Of a DNA stretch of 53,998 nucleotides, positions 38,260 through 46,345 are shown piece by piece. Position numbers and translations under genes: made by a program. The DNA is from an uncultured Gammaproteobacteria bacterium (GTDB lineage Bacteria > Pseudomonadota > Gammaproteobacteria > DRJJ01): NCBI GenBank assembly GCA_947258795.1, contig CAMYJU010000020.1, positions 1 to 53,998 of the forward strand. The letters are read 5' to 3'. A model generated the notes under the pieces. That model was not told where the DNA came from. It worked only from the letters and a program-made list of their open reading frames with translations, and made no database searches. Numbering within the stretch: position 1 is the stretch's first letter; each line of letters begins with the position of its first letter.

Positions 38260-38922
38260 GTGCGACTGCTACTGGTTGAAGACGATGAACAGTTGGCAGG
38301 CAGCCTCAAGCAGGAGCTGGAGTCCTCAGGCTATGCCGTTGATGTCTCGGCAAATGGAGTTGAAGCCGAGTACCTGGGAGATGAGGCGGTCTATGATGTT
38401 GCGGTGCTTGACCTGGGCCTGCCTGATCGCAGCGGTAGCGAAGTGTTACACAACTGGCGAAGCAAGGGAAATACCTTGCCTGTTATAGTACTTACCGCCC
38501 GCAATGCCTGGCATGAACGGGTAGACGGATTCAAGGCCGGTGCGGATGATTACCTGGGCAAGCCATTTCACACGGAGGAACTGCTGGCCAGGCTGTCTGC
38601 ACTGTTACATCGGGCCAGTCAGCAGCCGGGGGGTACATTGAATGCGTGCGGACTGTTACTGGATGAAGAAAGGCAGACAGTAACCACCAGGGACGGGCAA
38701 CAAAAGCAGTTGACGGGTACCGAATTCCGTTTGTTGCGCTATATGCTGTTACATGCAGGCAAGGTGCTTTCCAAGTCACAACTCACTGAGCATATTTATG
38801 ACCTGGATTCGGATAAAGACAGTAATGTGATCGAGGTCTACATTCGACGCTTGCGACAGATACTGGGTGACGGCAGTATAGAGACACGGCGCGGGCAAGG
38901 TTATATCTTCAAGGTGAACTGA
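38260..38922 (+). CDS. OmpR/PhoP-family response regulator
   Basis: A 220-residue DNA-binding response regulator: receiver domain with acidic pair in VEDDEQ, phospho-acceptor Asp51 in AVLDLGLPD, Lys in GKPF, then a winged-helix C-terminal domain (TGTEFRLLRYMLLHAGKVLSKSQL and EVYIRRLRQIL). The GTG at 38260 is the start that gives a normal N-terminus; the frame extends upstream only inside the PepSY gene. Overlap with the kinase gene suggests coupled translation. The targets are unknown, but the cytochrome and PepSY genes upstream are candidates. Confidence 0.9.
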   Translation: MRLLLVEDDEQLAGSLKQELESSGYAVDVSANGVEAEYLGDEAVYDVAVLDLGLPDRSGSEVLHNWRSKGNTLPVIVLTARNAWHERVDGFKAGADDYLGKPFHTEELLARLSALLHRASQQPGGTLNACGLLLDEERQTVTTRDGQQKQLTGTEFRLLRYMLLHAGKVLSKSQLTEHIYDLDSDKDSNVIEVYIRRLRQILGDGSIETRRGQGYIFKVN

Positions 38923-40283
38923 TGCATTCCTTGCAGTCAAAATTAGGTACAGGGCTTGTATTGAGCCTGATTGCAGTATTTACTGTGCTATGGTTGCTTA
39001 TCAATTCCGGCATTCAGTATCTTTCTGAAGAATATATAGCATCACGTTTGCAACATGATACAGAAATGCTGCTGCGTACAATAAGCCTTGATGCAAACAA
39101 TCAAATCAGCCTGAATGAATCGGCAATTGATCCTGTCTATAACAGACCGTTTTCAGGTCACTACTTTCAGATATCAACCGCTCAACAGGTCATACGCTCA
39201 CGTTCACTGTGGGATCAGCAGTTAAACAGCATAAATGCTACAACCGGCGAGTCAAAACGTGAGCGTCAGCCGGGGCCGGATCAACAATCACTGTTGGTAT
39301 TAAGTAGTGGATTTCGTAAACACAATCGCCAACTGACAATAATGGTCGCCGCGGCTGTTGATCCGGTAAACCGGAATATCGGCAGGTTCCAGATATGGTT
39401 TGCGAGCAGTGCTGCCGGTATGTTGCTGTTGCTGGTCATCTTACAGGCCCTTATCCTGCGCAACAGTCTGAAATCTCTTTCCCATCTACGCAATGAATTA
39501 CAGGCGTTGCAACAGGGCAAGCTCGAATTCCTGCATACAGAAGTCCCCGTTGAAATACGACCATTGGTTACTGAGGTTAATCATCTGCATAAAGTCATGG
39601 CGGAACGGCTAAGGCGTTCCAGGGATGCGCTGGGCGATCTCGCGCATGCCCTGAAAAAACCATTAACGATCATCCAGCAGTTTAACGACAGATATCGGGA
39701 ATCGATGCCCGCCGATGTCCATGAGACACTGGTGAAACAATCAGCGGAAATAAACCGCCTGACAGACCGTATACTGAAACGTGCGCGCCTGGCTGGAAAT
39801 CGCCAGCAGGGGACACGTTTCTCACTTTCTCTGGATCTGCCTGACCTGATCAGCACTCTGGAAATGATGTATCCAGACAAGGACATAAAAATGTATGTTG
39901 ATAACAGGTCGGAAACAGAATACCTGTTTGATCGGGAAGACATGATGGAACTGCTCGGAAACCTGGTCGACAACGCGTACAAATGGGCCAGGCATGCAAT
40001 CAATATCACTATTGACAGGAAAAGTGGGGACGAAATCGAGATCAGTATTGAAGACGATGGCCCGGGCGCAGACCTTGATCAGCTAAAGCAAATACTCCGG
40101 CGTGGCGTCCGGCTGGACGAGACGGTACATGGCTACGGCTTCGGGCTGGCCATCGTTTCTGACATGCTTGCAGAATATAAAGGCAGCATCGTCTTCGGCA
40201 GATCGGACAAACTCGGTGGCTTCAGGGTGGAGATCACCCTGCCAATGCAACATTCCGAACAGGCCGGGAAAGCCCCGGCCTGA
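38922..40283 (+). CDS. PhoQ-like sensor histidine kinase
   Basis: A 453-residue membrane sensor kinase: helix at about 8-28, a periplasmic sensor region, a second helix at about 163-185, HAMP-like region, and the phospho-acceptor His242 in DLAHALKKPLTII, a form like that of PhoQ. The N-box is ELLGNLVDNAYKWA and the ATP lid EDDGPGADLDQ and GYGFGLAIV. It begins on the last base of the regulator gene. The last codons encode a GC-rich hairpin (40261-40281) without a T run. The signal is unknown; redox or cation sensing is possible given the neighbours. Confidence 0.9.
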   Translation: MHSLQSKLGTGLVLSLIAVFTVLWLLINSGIQYLSEEYIASRLQHDTEMLLRTISLDANNQISLNESAIDPVYNRPFSGHYFQISTAQQVIRSRSLWDQQLNSINATTGESKRERQPGPDQQSLLVLSSGFRKHNRQLTIMVAAAVDPVNRNIGRFQIWFASSAAGMLLLLVILQALILRNSLKSLSHLRNELQALQQGKLEFLHTEVPVEIRPLVTEVNHLHKVMAERLRRSRDALGDLAHALKKPLTIIQQFNDRYRESMPADVHETLVKQSAEINRLTDRILKRARLAGNRQQGTRFSLSLDLPDLISTLEMMYPDKDIKMYVDNRSETEYLFDREDMMELLGNLVDNAYKWARHAINITIDRKSGDEIEISIEDDGPGADLDQLKQILRRGVRLDETVHGYGFGLAIVSDMLAEYKGSIVFGRSDKLGGFRVEITLPMQHSEQAGKAPA

Positions 40284-40531
40284 CCGTCTGTACCGATATA
40301 CCCCTTCCTGCTCTTAAATTTTATAAAAAGTTAGCTAATCAAGTTAATATGATCTTTAGGAAATACTACTAACAATATGATAAACAACAAATAAACTCTA
40401 AACCCACCTTTTAAAATAAAACAATATAAAAACTAAAGTAATTACCAACCCTGCCGAAATTAAGAGTATTAGCATATAATAATAAACATTAATGGCTTAC
40501 AGATTTCTTAATTTTAACCAGGAGTAGATAA

Positions 40532-41341
40532 ATGAAGCAGAGCATAGTTATTATTGGTTTGATACTTCAGATGTTGGTTGCGGGTTTGTCCGTGGCTGCC
40601 GAGGTTGGTTTCCCGGGCAGGGCCGAGTTTCCTGAAGTCCCGGTCATGAAAATGACCAGCCTGCAGGCAAGGTTCAATGATGTGGTGATTGTTGATACCC
40701 GTTCCAGCTATGAATATGAAACCCTGCGTATCAAGGGTGCGTTACATATCCCGGTATCAGCCGATGACTTTACCACCAAAGTGAAGAAATTGCGCAAGAA
40801 CACCAAGGCCCCGATCGTGTTCTATTGTAACGGTCGTACCTGCTACAAGTCCTACAAGGCGGTGACGAAGGCACAGAAGGCGAAAGTTGACAACATTTAT
40901 GCCTACGATGCCGGCATGTTCGAATGGGCCAAGGCCAATCCGAATAAATCGGTATTGAGAAACATCAGCCCGATCAACCCGGATGAAATAATCTCCAAGG
41001 AGGTATACAAAAAACGGTTACTGGATGCGGATTCATTTGTCACCAAGATCTATAAGTCCAAACAGCCCCTCCAGGTGCTCGATATTCGCGATATGTATCA
41101 GCGTGCCGGTGTCAGTATATTTCCTGGCAAGGAACGTTGGGCCAGCCTTGATCAGAAGAAGCGCCTGCAGCGATACCTGGACCGTGCGGTCAAGAAGAAT
41201 AAAATCGTGCTGGTTTATGACCAGGTCGGCAAGCAGGCATACTGGTTCCAGTATGCGCTTGAAGAAGCCGGTATCAAGGATTACTACTTTATGGATGGCG
41301 GTGCCCGTTCTTACTACAAGATGATTGAAAAGAATCTGTAA
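40532..41341 (+). CDS. Exported double-rhodanese-domain protein
   Basis: A 269-residue protein with a signal peptide (1 to about 23) and two rhodanese-like domains. The first (about 38-138) keeps the active-site loop FYCNGRTCYKS with Cys99, plus a second cysteine at 104. The second (about 160-265) has the fold but no cysteine at the equivalent loop, YDQVGKQAYWF, so it is probably structural or binding only. Sulfurtransferase or thiol redox activity in the periplasm is likely but the substrate is unknown. AGGAG precedes the ATG, and a strong terminator follows. The preceding 250 bases are very AT-rich. Confidence 0.85.
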   Translation: MKQSIVIIGLILQMLVAGLSVAAEVGFPGRAEFPEVPVMKMTSLQARFNDVVIVDTRSSYEYETLRIKGALHIPVSADDFTTKVKKLRKNTKAPIVFYCNGRTCYKSYKAVTKAQKAKVDNIYAYDAGMFEWAKANPNKSVLRNISPINPDEIISKEVYKKRLLDADSFVTKIYKSKQPLQVLDIRDMYQRAGVSIFPGKERWASLDQKKRLQRYLDRAVKKNKIVLVYDQVGKQAYWFQYALEEAGIKDYYFMDGGARSYYKMIEKNL

Positions 41342-41367
41342 GAACGCACTAGACTGTCGTAAACCAG

Positions 41368-41411
41368 CCCATCAGCAAGGCCGCACTATTAGCCCTGCTG
41401 ATGGGTTTTTC
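41368..41411 (+). terminator. Intrinsic terminator after the rhodanese gene
   Basis: Ten-base stem CCCATCAGCA / TGCTGATGGG with an internal loop, followed by TTTTTCT, 27 bases past the stop of the rhodanese gene. A classical rho-independent terminator. Confidence 0.88.
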
Positions 41412-41443
41412 TATTGGGTAACTATGAATATTAATAAGTCTAT

Positions 41444-41640
41444 TTAACAGCGACCTTTCTTTGCCTGACCCGGTGGGCAATGGTAACCGGGATGCCTGCG
41501 CTTGGGACTGCTGTATTGCAGTTCCTGCTGCGGCACCCAGCGCGCCGCCGAGTATCGCACCGTCACCACCACCTCAGGTGATCTGACCGAACAGGTTACC
41601 GGTGACTCCTATAACGAAATTGGAAGATTGCTGGCTGCAC
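41444..41640 (-). pseudogene. Decayed glycine-zipper protein fragment
   Basis: On the minus strand one frame reads GGGDGAILGGALGAAAGTAI, a glycine-zipper segment, but an in-frame TGA lies directly before it and upstream codons (VIGVTGNLFGQIT) belong to the same frame. The expected C-terminus, HPGYHCPPGQAKKGRC followed by TAA at 41444-41446, is in a different frame (+1). Together this looks like a small outer-membrane or periplasmic glycine-zipper protein gene damaged by a stop and at least one frameshift. The start cannot be placed. The plus-strand frame over this region has no family resemblance. The remainder of 41412-41801 shows nothing else. Confidence 0.55.
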
Positions 41641-41801
41641 TGGGTGCTATGTGGGATAACCTACATAATTTAACCTGCAGACATAGTCATCCTGCCATAA
41701 TTCGTCATAATTCACCCTGAATTCGCCAGACTGAATCCCTGGCACTGCCATGTTGCCATTGTTTACTTGTGGTGTAAGTAATCAATGGCGGGAGGCAGGA
41801 T

Positions 41802-43895
41802 ATGTTTCAGTTTGGCAAGTGGTTTCAGCACGGGTTGATCATGCTGTTTGTCTGGTCGGCAGTCGTACAGGCCGTTTATGCAAATGATGACCGTGAGATC
41901 AGGCTACAGGACATCAGTCAGGGGAGTCTGATTTACAAACGGGAGGGCAGCAGAACCTACCGGCAGCTACCCGTCGTTTCCACAGACGTGAATATGCAGA
42001 TCACCGGTATGATCCTGCGCTCAAGACTCAAACAGTCATTCAGTAATACCTCTGATGACTGGTTGGAAGCCAAATATGTATTTCCATTGCCTGAACAGGC
42101 TGCCGTTGATCACATGCGCATCCAGGTTGGTGAGCGGATAATAGAGGGTCAGATCAAGGAGAAAAACCAGGCACGAAAAATCTACAACAAGGCCCGCGCT
42201 GCGGGCAAACGTGCCGCATTGACCGAGCAACTGCGACCGAACATGTTTAGCAACTCAGTAGCGAATATCGCTCCGGGTGAAACGGTTATCGTCGAGATTG
42301 AGTACCAGCAGCTACTGCAATTTCGTGATGGACAGTACAGCTTGCGTTTCCCGATGGCGATGACGCCACGCTATATGCCGGGTGGTACGCCTGACCGGCA
42401 TGTCGACGATAACCGTATCAGGGCATTGAATAGTGGCTGGCTGACTGAACAGAATCTGAGAAACGATAGTGAGGCTATTTCTCCCCCTGTCAATCCGGGC
42501 AGGGAGAAACTCAACCCCGTGCGTATGCAAATCAGTCTGGAGAGTGGATTCCCGCTGGCAAGCCTAAAGAGTGCCTATCACGACATCAGCACCAGTCAGA
42601 CCGGGTCCGGAAAATATACCATCCGGTTTGCCGAAGAAGTGGTCTACGCTGAGCGGGATTTTGTGCTGAGCTGGACGCCTGAAGCCGATAAACAACCGCG
42701 TGCGGCCCTGTTCAGTGAACAAAAGGGTGCGGATAGCTACCACATGTTGATGGTCATACCGCCCGAACAGGATGACAGTCAGCGACAACACCTGAGTCGC
42801 GAGATTGTTTTCATTATCGATACCTCCGGTTCAATGGCCGGTACCTCCATTCGCCAGGCACGCAAGGCCCTGTTGACGGGTCTGGAGCGTCTGGATCAGA
42901 CATCCCGGTTCAATGTCATTCAGTTCAATTCATACATGCATATGCTGTTTGATTCCAGTCAGTTGGCAACACCACAAAATATCAACAAGGCCAGGCACTA
43001 TGTCCGGCAACTGCGTGCCAATGGCGGTACCGAAATGGCGCCGGCCTTACAGGCGGCATTGAATAACCAGGTGTATGACCAGGATGTCAGGCAGGTTGTT
43101 TTTCTGACCGATGGCAGTGTCGGCAACGAAGCTGAATTGTTCGGCTTAATCAGGCAGGGTCTTGGTAAGAGCCGACTGTTTACGATTGGTATCGGCTCGG
43201 CACCCAATAGTCATTTCATGCGTAAGGCGGCCGAGTTTGGACGTGGCAGTTTTTCCTATATCGGCAATGTCAACGAGGTCGATCAGAAAATGCGCACATT
43301 GTTCCGTAAACTGGAATCACCACTGATGTCGGATCTGAAAGTGGATTTTACCGGAAATGTACCGGTAGACCGATGGCCTGAACGGATACCGGATTTGTAC
43401 GATTCAGAGCCATTAATGCTCATCTGGAAAAGCCCCGGATATGGCATGGGTGAGGTTCGTGTGCAGGGAAGACGAGGTGAGATCCCCTGGCAGACCGGCT
43501 TCCCGCTGACACTGGCAGGTAGCGGTAAGGGTATTTCCCAGTTGTGGGCCAGAAAGAAGATATCGGAGTGGATGGACAAGCGCCTGACTGGCGCAGATCA
43601 GCAGACAGTCAGGCAGCGGATAATCGGTCTGGCGCTGGATCATCATATGGTCAGTCAGTACACCAGTCTGGTCGCAGTCGATGTGACACCCGTAAGACCT
43701 GTAAACAAAACACTGAGTAGTAAAAAGGTGCCCGTGAATCTGCCTACAGGCCAGCAGTACACAAAAATCCTCGGCCGTATGCCGCAAACGGCGACATCAT
43801 CTGATCTGCAGATGGCAACAGGTCTGTTGTTAATCCTGCTTGGATTATTTTCAGCGTGGATTATCAGGCACGGAAGGACAAGCTCATGCGTATAA
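41802..43895 (+). CDS. VIT and von Willebrand A domain protein, sortase target
   Basis: A 697-residue surface or envelope protein of the marine proteobacterial sortase target type. Order: signal peptide (to about 27), VIT domain (about 40-190, with YVFPLPEQAAVDHM), VWA domain with metal site DTSGSM at 340-345, and a C-terminal sorting signal: MPQTA near 660, a hydrophobic helix and a short basic end, RHGRTSSCV. The motif has Met instead of the usual Leu and Ala rather than Gly at the last position. The sortase gene overlaps its end by ten bases, so the pair is dedicated. AGGCAGGAT precedes the ATG. Function is unknown; VWA domains usually bind metal and protein partners. Confidence 0.87.
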   Translation: MFQFGKWFQHGLIMLFVWSAVVQAVYANDDREIRLQDISQGSLIYKREGSRTYRQLPVVSTDVNMQITGMILRSRLKQSFSNTSDDWLEAKYVFPLPEQAAVDHMRIQVGERIIEGQIKEKNQARKIYNKARAAGKRAALTEQLRPNMFSNSVANIAPGETVIVEIEYQQLLQFRDGQYSLRFPMAMTPRYMPGGTPDRHVDDNRIRALNSGWLTEQNLRNDSEAISPPVNPGREKLNPVRMQISLESGFPLASLKSAYHDISTSQTGSGKYTIRFAEEVVYAERDFVLSWTPEADKQPRAALFSEQKGADSYHMLMVIPPEQDDSQRQHLSREIVFIIDTSGSMAGTSIRQARKALLTGLERLDQTSRFNVIQFNSYMHMLFDSSQLATPQNINKARHYVRQLRANGGTEMAPALQAALNNQVYDQDVRQVVFLTDGSVGNEAELFGLIRQGLGKSRLFTIGIGSAPNSHFMRKAAEFGRGSFSYIGNVNEVDQKMRTLFRKLESPLMSDLKVDFTGNVPVDRWPERIPDLYDSEPLMLIWKSPGYGMGEVRVQGRRGEIPWQTGFPLTLAGSGKGISQLWARKKISEWMDKRLTGADQQTVRQRIIGLALDHHMVSQYTSLVAVDVTPVRPVNKTLSSKKVPVNLPTGQQYTKILGRMPQTATSSDLQMATGLLLILLGLFSAWIIRHGRTSSCV

Positions 43896-44488
43896 CCAGA
43901 TGGATTATTTTCGGGATAATATTGCTTGTAATTACGACAGGACTGACCCAGTTCGGGCAGGGTAGTTATATCAAGATCAAGGCCGTGATGTCGCAGTTGT
44001 TACTGGACCGGGCCTGGGAGAAAACGCAGGCAGGCGACCAGCAGGTAAAGCCGTGGCCCTGGGCAGATACCTGGCCGCTTGCCCGGATGATCATTCCGTC
44101 ACAAAACACCTCGTATATCCTGCTGGCCGGTGACAGTGGGCGAACGCTGGCCTTTGGACCGGGTCATCATTACGGTTCAGTGCTGCCCGGTGAACCGGGT
44201 AACAGCCTGATCAGTGCTCATCGGGATACACATTTTAGGTCATTGCAGTTTCTGAAAAAAGGTGATGAGCTTGCGCTTGAAACTCCCGGGCGGGTCAATA
44301 AGTATTACCGGATAGAACAGATACAGGTTATGTCCGCCAATCAGGTCTGGGTAGTGGCCGATGAAGATGTCTCCCGTCTGACCCTGGTCACCTGTTATCC
44401 ATTCGATGCATTGCAGCCGGGCACCGCTTTGCGTTATGTTATAACGGCGGTCGAAGCCGGGACAGAAGGAGAGCTTATATCAATGTAA
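43886..44488 (+). CDS. Class GN-type sortase
   Basis: A 200-residue Gram-negative sortase: N-terminal membrane helix (about 6-22) and the sortase beta-barrel with catalytic His112 in SAHRDTHF, Cys170 in LVTCYPFDA and Arg183 in ALRYVITA, all intact. It would cleave the sorting motif of its neighbour and join it to an unknown acceptor, since Gram-negatives lack the usual lipid II-anchored surface. The ATG at 43886 overlaps the target gene by ten bases and gives a normal N-terminus. An alpha/beta hydrolase follows after 100 bases. Confidence 0.88.
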   Translation: MRITRWIIFGIILLVITTGLTQFGQGSYIKIKAVMSQLLLDRAWEKTQAGDQQVKPWPWADTWPLARMIIPSQNTSYILLAGDSGRTLAFGPGHHYGSVLPGEPGNSLISAHRDTHFRSLQFLKKGDELALETPGRVNKYYRIEQIQVMSANQVWVVADEDVSRLTLVTCYPFDALQPGTALRYVITAVEAGTEGELISM

Positions 44489-44588
44489 CGGAACTGGTGT
44501 ATACAAAGAAAAACTCATAGCGTGACAGTTGATTACAATACACCAGGTTCATGCAGTCCCAGGTCGATTAAACCGAAGAGCCAGGAAT

Positions 44589-45419
44589 ATGCCAGATTAC
44601 GAGACAGTCAATGATATCAAGATCTATTACGAGGAATCCGGTCAGGGTGAACCGTTATTGTTTATTCATGGTTTTGGTGAAACCTCGTATACCTGGAGCA
44701 AGCTGTCGCCTGAACTGAGTAAACATTATCGCGTCATTGCGATAGACTTGATGGGGTTTGGTCAGTCAGACAAACCGGTGGACAGCTCATTGTACACCAT
44801 CGAGTACCAGGCAAAACTGGTTGTGCAATTTATCAAACAAAAAGGCCTGAACAATGTCACGCTGATTGGTCATTCCTATGGTGGTGGTGTCACCATGATG
44901 AGCGCAGTGATGCTGATGCATCAGGAAGGTGTTCTAAAAAAACTGGTCATGATCGGCGGTATCGCCTACAGGATGCCGTTACCGCATTTTATTCATATGC
45001 TGGTAATTCCTTTTTTAAGCAGACTGGCCCTGGCCCTGATACCCAAACGAAGACTGGTCATGAACATGTTCAGGGTTGTGTATTACGACCAGGATAAAGT
45101 GGAACAGTCATTTGTCGAGGCCTATGCCCGGCCTCTACGTGATCGCCGGGCCCAGTTGGCGCTGGTTTATACTGCCAGGCTGGTGATGCCGGATAATCTG
45201 GATGACTATACCTGCCGGTACCGCGATATCATGGTTCCGGCGTTGATGATCTGGGGTGATCATGATGCCGTCGTGCCGGGTTCCATCGGGGAGCGGCTTA
45301 GCCAGGATCTTCCCGATGCCCGGCTGGAAGTGTTGCGCGATTGCGGTCATGTGCCGCATGAGGAGGAACCGGAAAAAACCCTGTCCCTGATCAGTAACTT
45401 TTTGCAGGGGGACAACTAG
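44589..45419 (+). CDS. Alpha/beta-fold hydrolase
   Basis: A 276-residue hydrolase with the oxyanion motif FIHGFGETSY, nucleophile elbow GHSYGGG with Ser96, acid Asp in IWGDHDAVVP and catalytic His in DCGHVPHEE. The start at 44589 follows an AGGA that is rather close; it gives the standard N-terminus. No signal peptide, so it is probably cytoplasmic. The family includes esterases, haloalkane dehalogenases and epoxide hydrolases; the substrate cannot be told. Its last four bases overlap the convergent lysozyme-like gene. Confidence 0.82.
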   Translation: MPDYETVNDIKIYYEESGQGEPLLFIHGFGETSYTWSKLSPELSKHYRVIAIDLMGFGQSDKPVDSSLYTIEYQAKLVVQFIKQKGLNNVTLIGHSYGGGVTMMSAVMLMHQEGVLKKLVMIGGIAYRMPLPHFIHMLVIPFLSRLALALIPKRRLVMNMFRVVYYDQDKVEQSFVEAYARPLRDRRAQLALVYTARLVMPDNLDDYTCRYRDIMVPALMIWGDHDAVVPGSIGERLSQDLPDARLEVLRDCGHVPHEEEPEKTLSLISNFLQGDN

Positions 45420-46198
45420 ACATATAGCAGTTCGTCATCTGTATAGTTGTCGCGGGCGTGTTCGAACAGGTCGGCCTCGTTATCACGTCTTTTATGCAGA
45501 CCGGGTAGTCTGTCTGCATCCCACAGGCGTTTCATCGAGCGGATCTGTTCTGCGATACCGGGTAAGTCCTGGTCAGCAACCAGTGGTTTGATCGCCTTCA
45601 TTTCGCGTCTGCTGGCACCTGACATACCAGTGCCACGGTTATAGACCAGCGAAAGCAGGCCAGACTGCGCATCTGCAGGAAGCTGGTCGGCGCCGGGGTA
45701 GGCCTTCAGGGTCTTTTTCGCGTAACGGGGCAGGGTAGAGGTGTAAAAGACCTCGGATGCGGTATTCAGACTGATAACAATGTCTTTTACATTCGCGAGC
45801 ATTTGACGGGCTGCGTCACCGCTGATACCGATGGTCGCAGACAATCGCGCCAGATCAGACGGATCCAGATAGCTGGCCCAATCCTTACTGAACTGTGACC
45901 GGGTTTGCTGGCCGATATCATAACCGACACCGATGGTGATACCGCTTTGACCACCCGGCCAGACCGGATTCTGTAACTTGCGTTTGTAATAGGCGGGTGA
46001 GGAAATCTCGCTGCTGATCAGTTCGTCGAGACCGGCCCTGGAAATGGTCAGGCTGTGCGGTCGGGGCTCCGGTGTTCCGATACCGGCATTATCGAGCAGG
46101 TCCTCGATTCGACTCAGGGTATCCACTCCCAGTACACCATCGTCATCGACGCCCAGACGTCTCTGTATGGCTTTCAGTCTTTCCCTTTCATAACTCAT
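45416..46198 (-). CDS. Lysozyme-like protein with peptidoglycan-binding-like N-terminus
   Basis: A 260-residue protein. The N-terminus (about 5-36, LKAIQRRLGVDDDGVLGVDT) resembles a short peptidoglycan-binding domain. From about 50 to 245 there is a phage-lysozyme/pesticin-like domain: a glutamate in SSEISSPAYY, VWPGGQSGITIGVGYDIG, LVYNRG, and a closing GLHKRRDNEADLF. No signal peptide is seen, so export would need another route. It may be a remodelling enzyme, an effector or a phage-derived gene. It converges on the hydrolase with a four-base overlap and is divergent from holB. Confidence 0.75.
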   Translation of the reverse strand: MSYERERLKAIQRRLGVDDDGVLGVDTLSRIEDLLDNAGIGTPEPRPHSLTISRAGLDELISSEISSPAYYKRKLQNPVWPGGQSGITIGVGYDIGQQTRSQFSKDWASYLDPSDLARLSATIGISGDAARQMLANVKDIVISLNTASEVFYTSTLPRYAKKTLKAYPGADQLPADAQSGLLSLVYNRGTGMSGASRREMKAIKPLVADQDLPGIAEQIRSMKRLWDADRLPGLHKRRDNEADLFEHARDNYTDDELLYV

Positions 46199-46308
46199 GT
46201 AGCATCGTCCTTGTAATCAGGCTGCCGCTTTCTACCCTGATAATCATCATATTAGCAGACCACATGCGGCCTGCCACGAACAGGGTTACATAGGCAGGCT
46301 GGAATCTC

Positions 46309-46317
46309 TGGTATAAT
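46309..46317 (+). promoter_or_regulatory. Extended -10 promoter element before holB
   Basis: TGGTATAAT, an extended -10 with TG one base before the hexamer at 46312-46317, lies 28 bases before the holB ATG. No good -35 is seen at normal spacing, which is common for extended -10 promoters. It would give the holB-pilZ-tatD genes their own promoter, as needed after separation from tmk. Confidence 0.5.
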
Positions 46318-46345
46318 CCTTTACGAACAGGTACGGGACACTATC

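Noticed and set aside
40261..40281. GC-rich hairpin at the end of the kinase gene considered as a terminator
   Set aside because: It lies inside the last codons and is not followed by a T run.
41502..41720. Plus-strand frame of 72 codons between the terminator and the VWA gene
   Set aside because: No ribosome binding site or family resemblance; the opposite strand shows glycine-zipper remnants that explain the region better.
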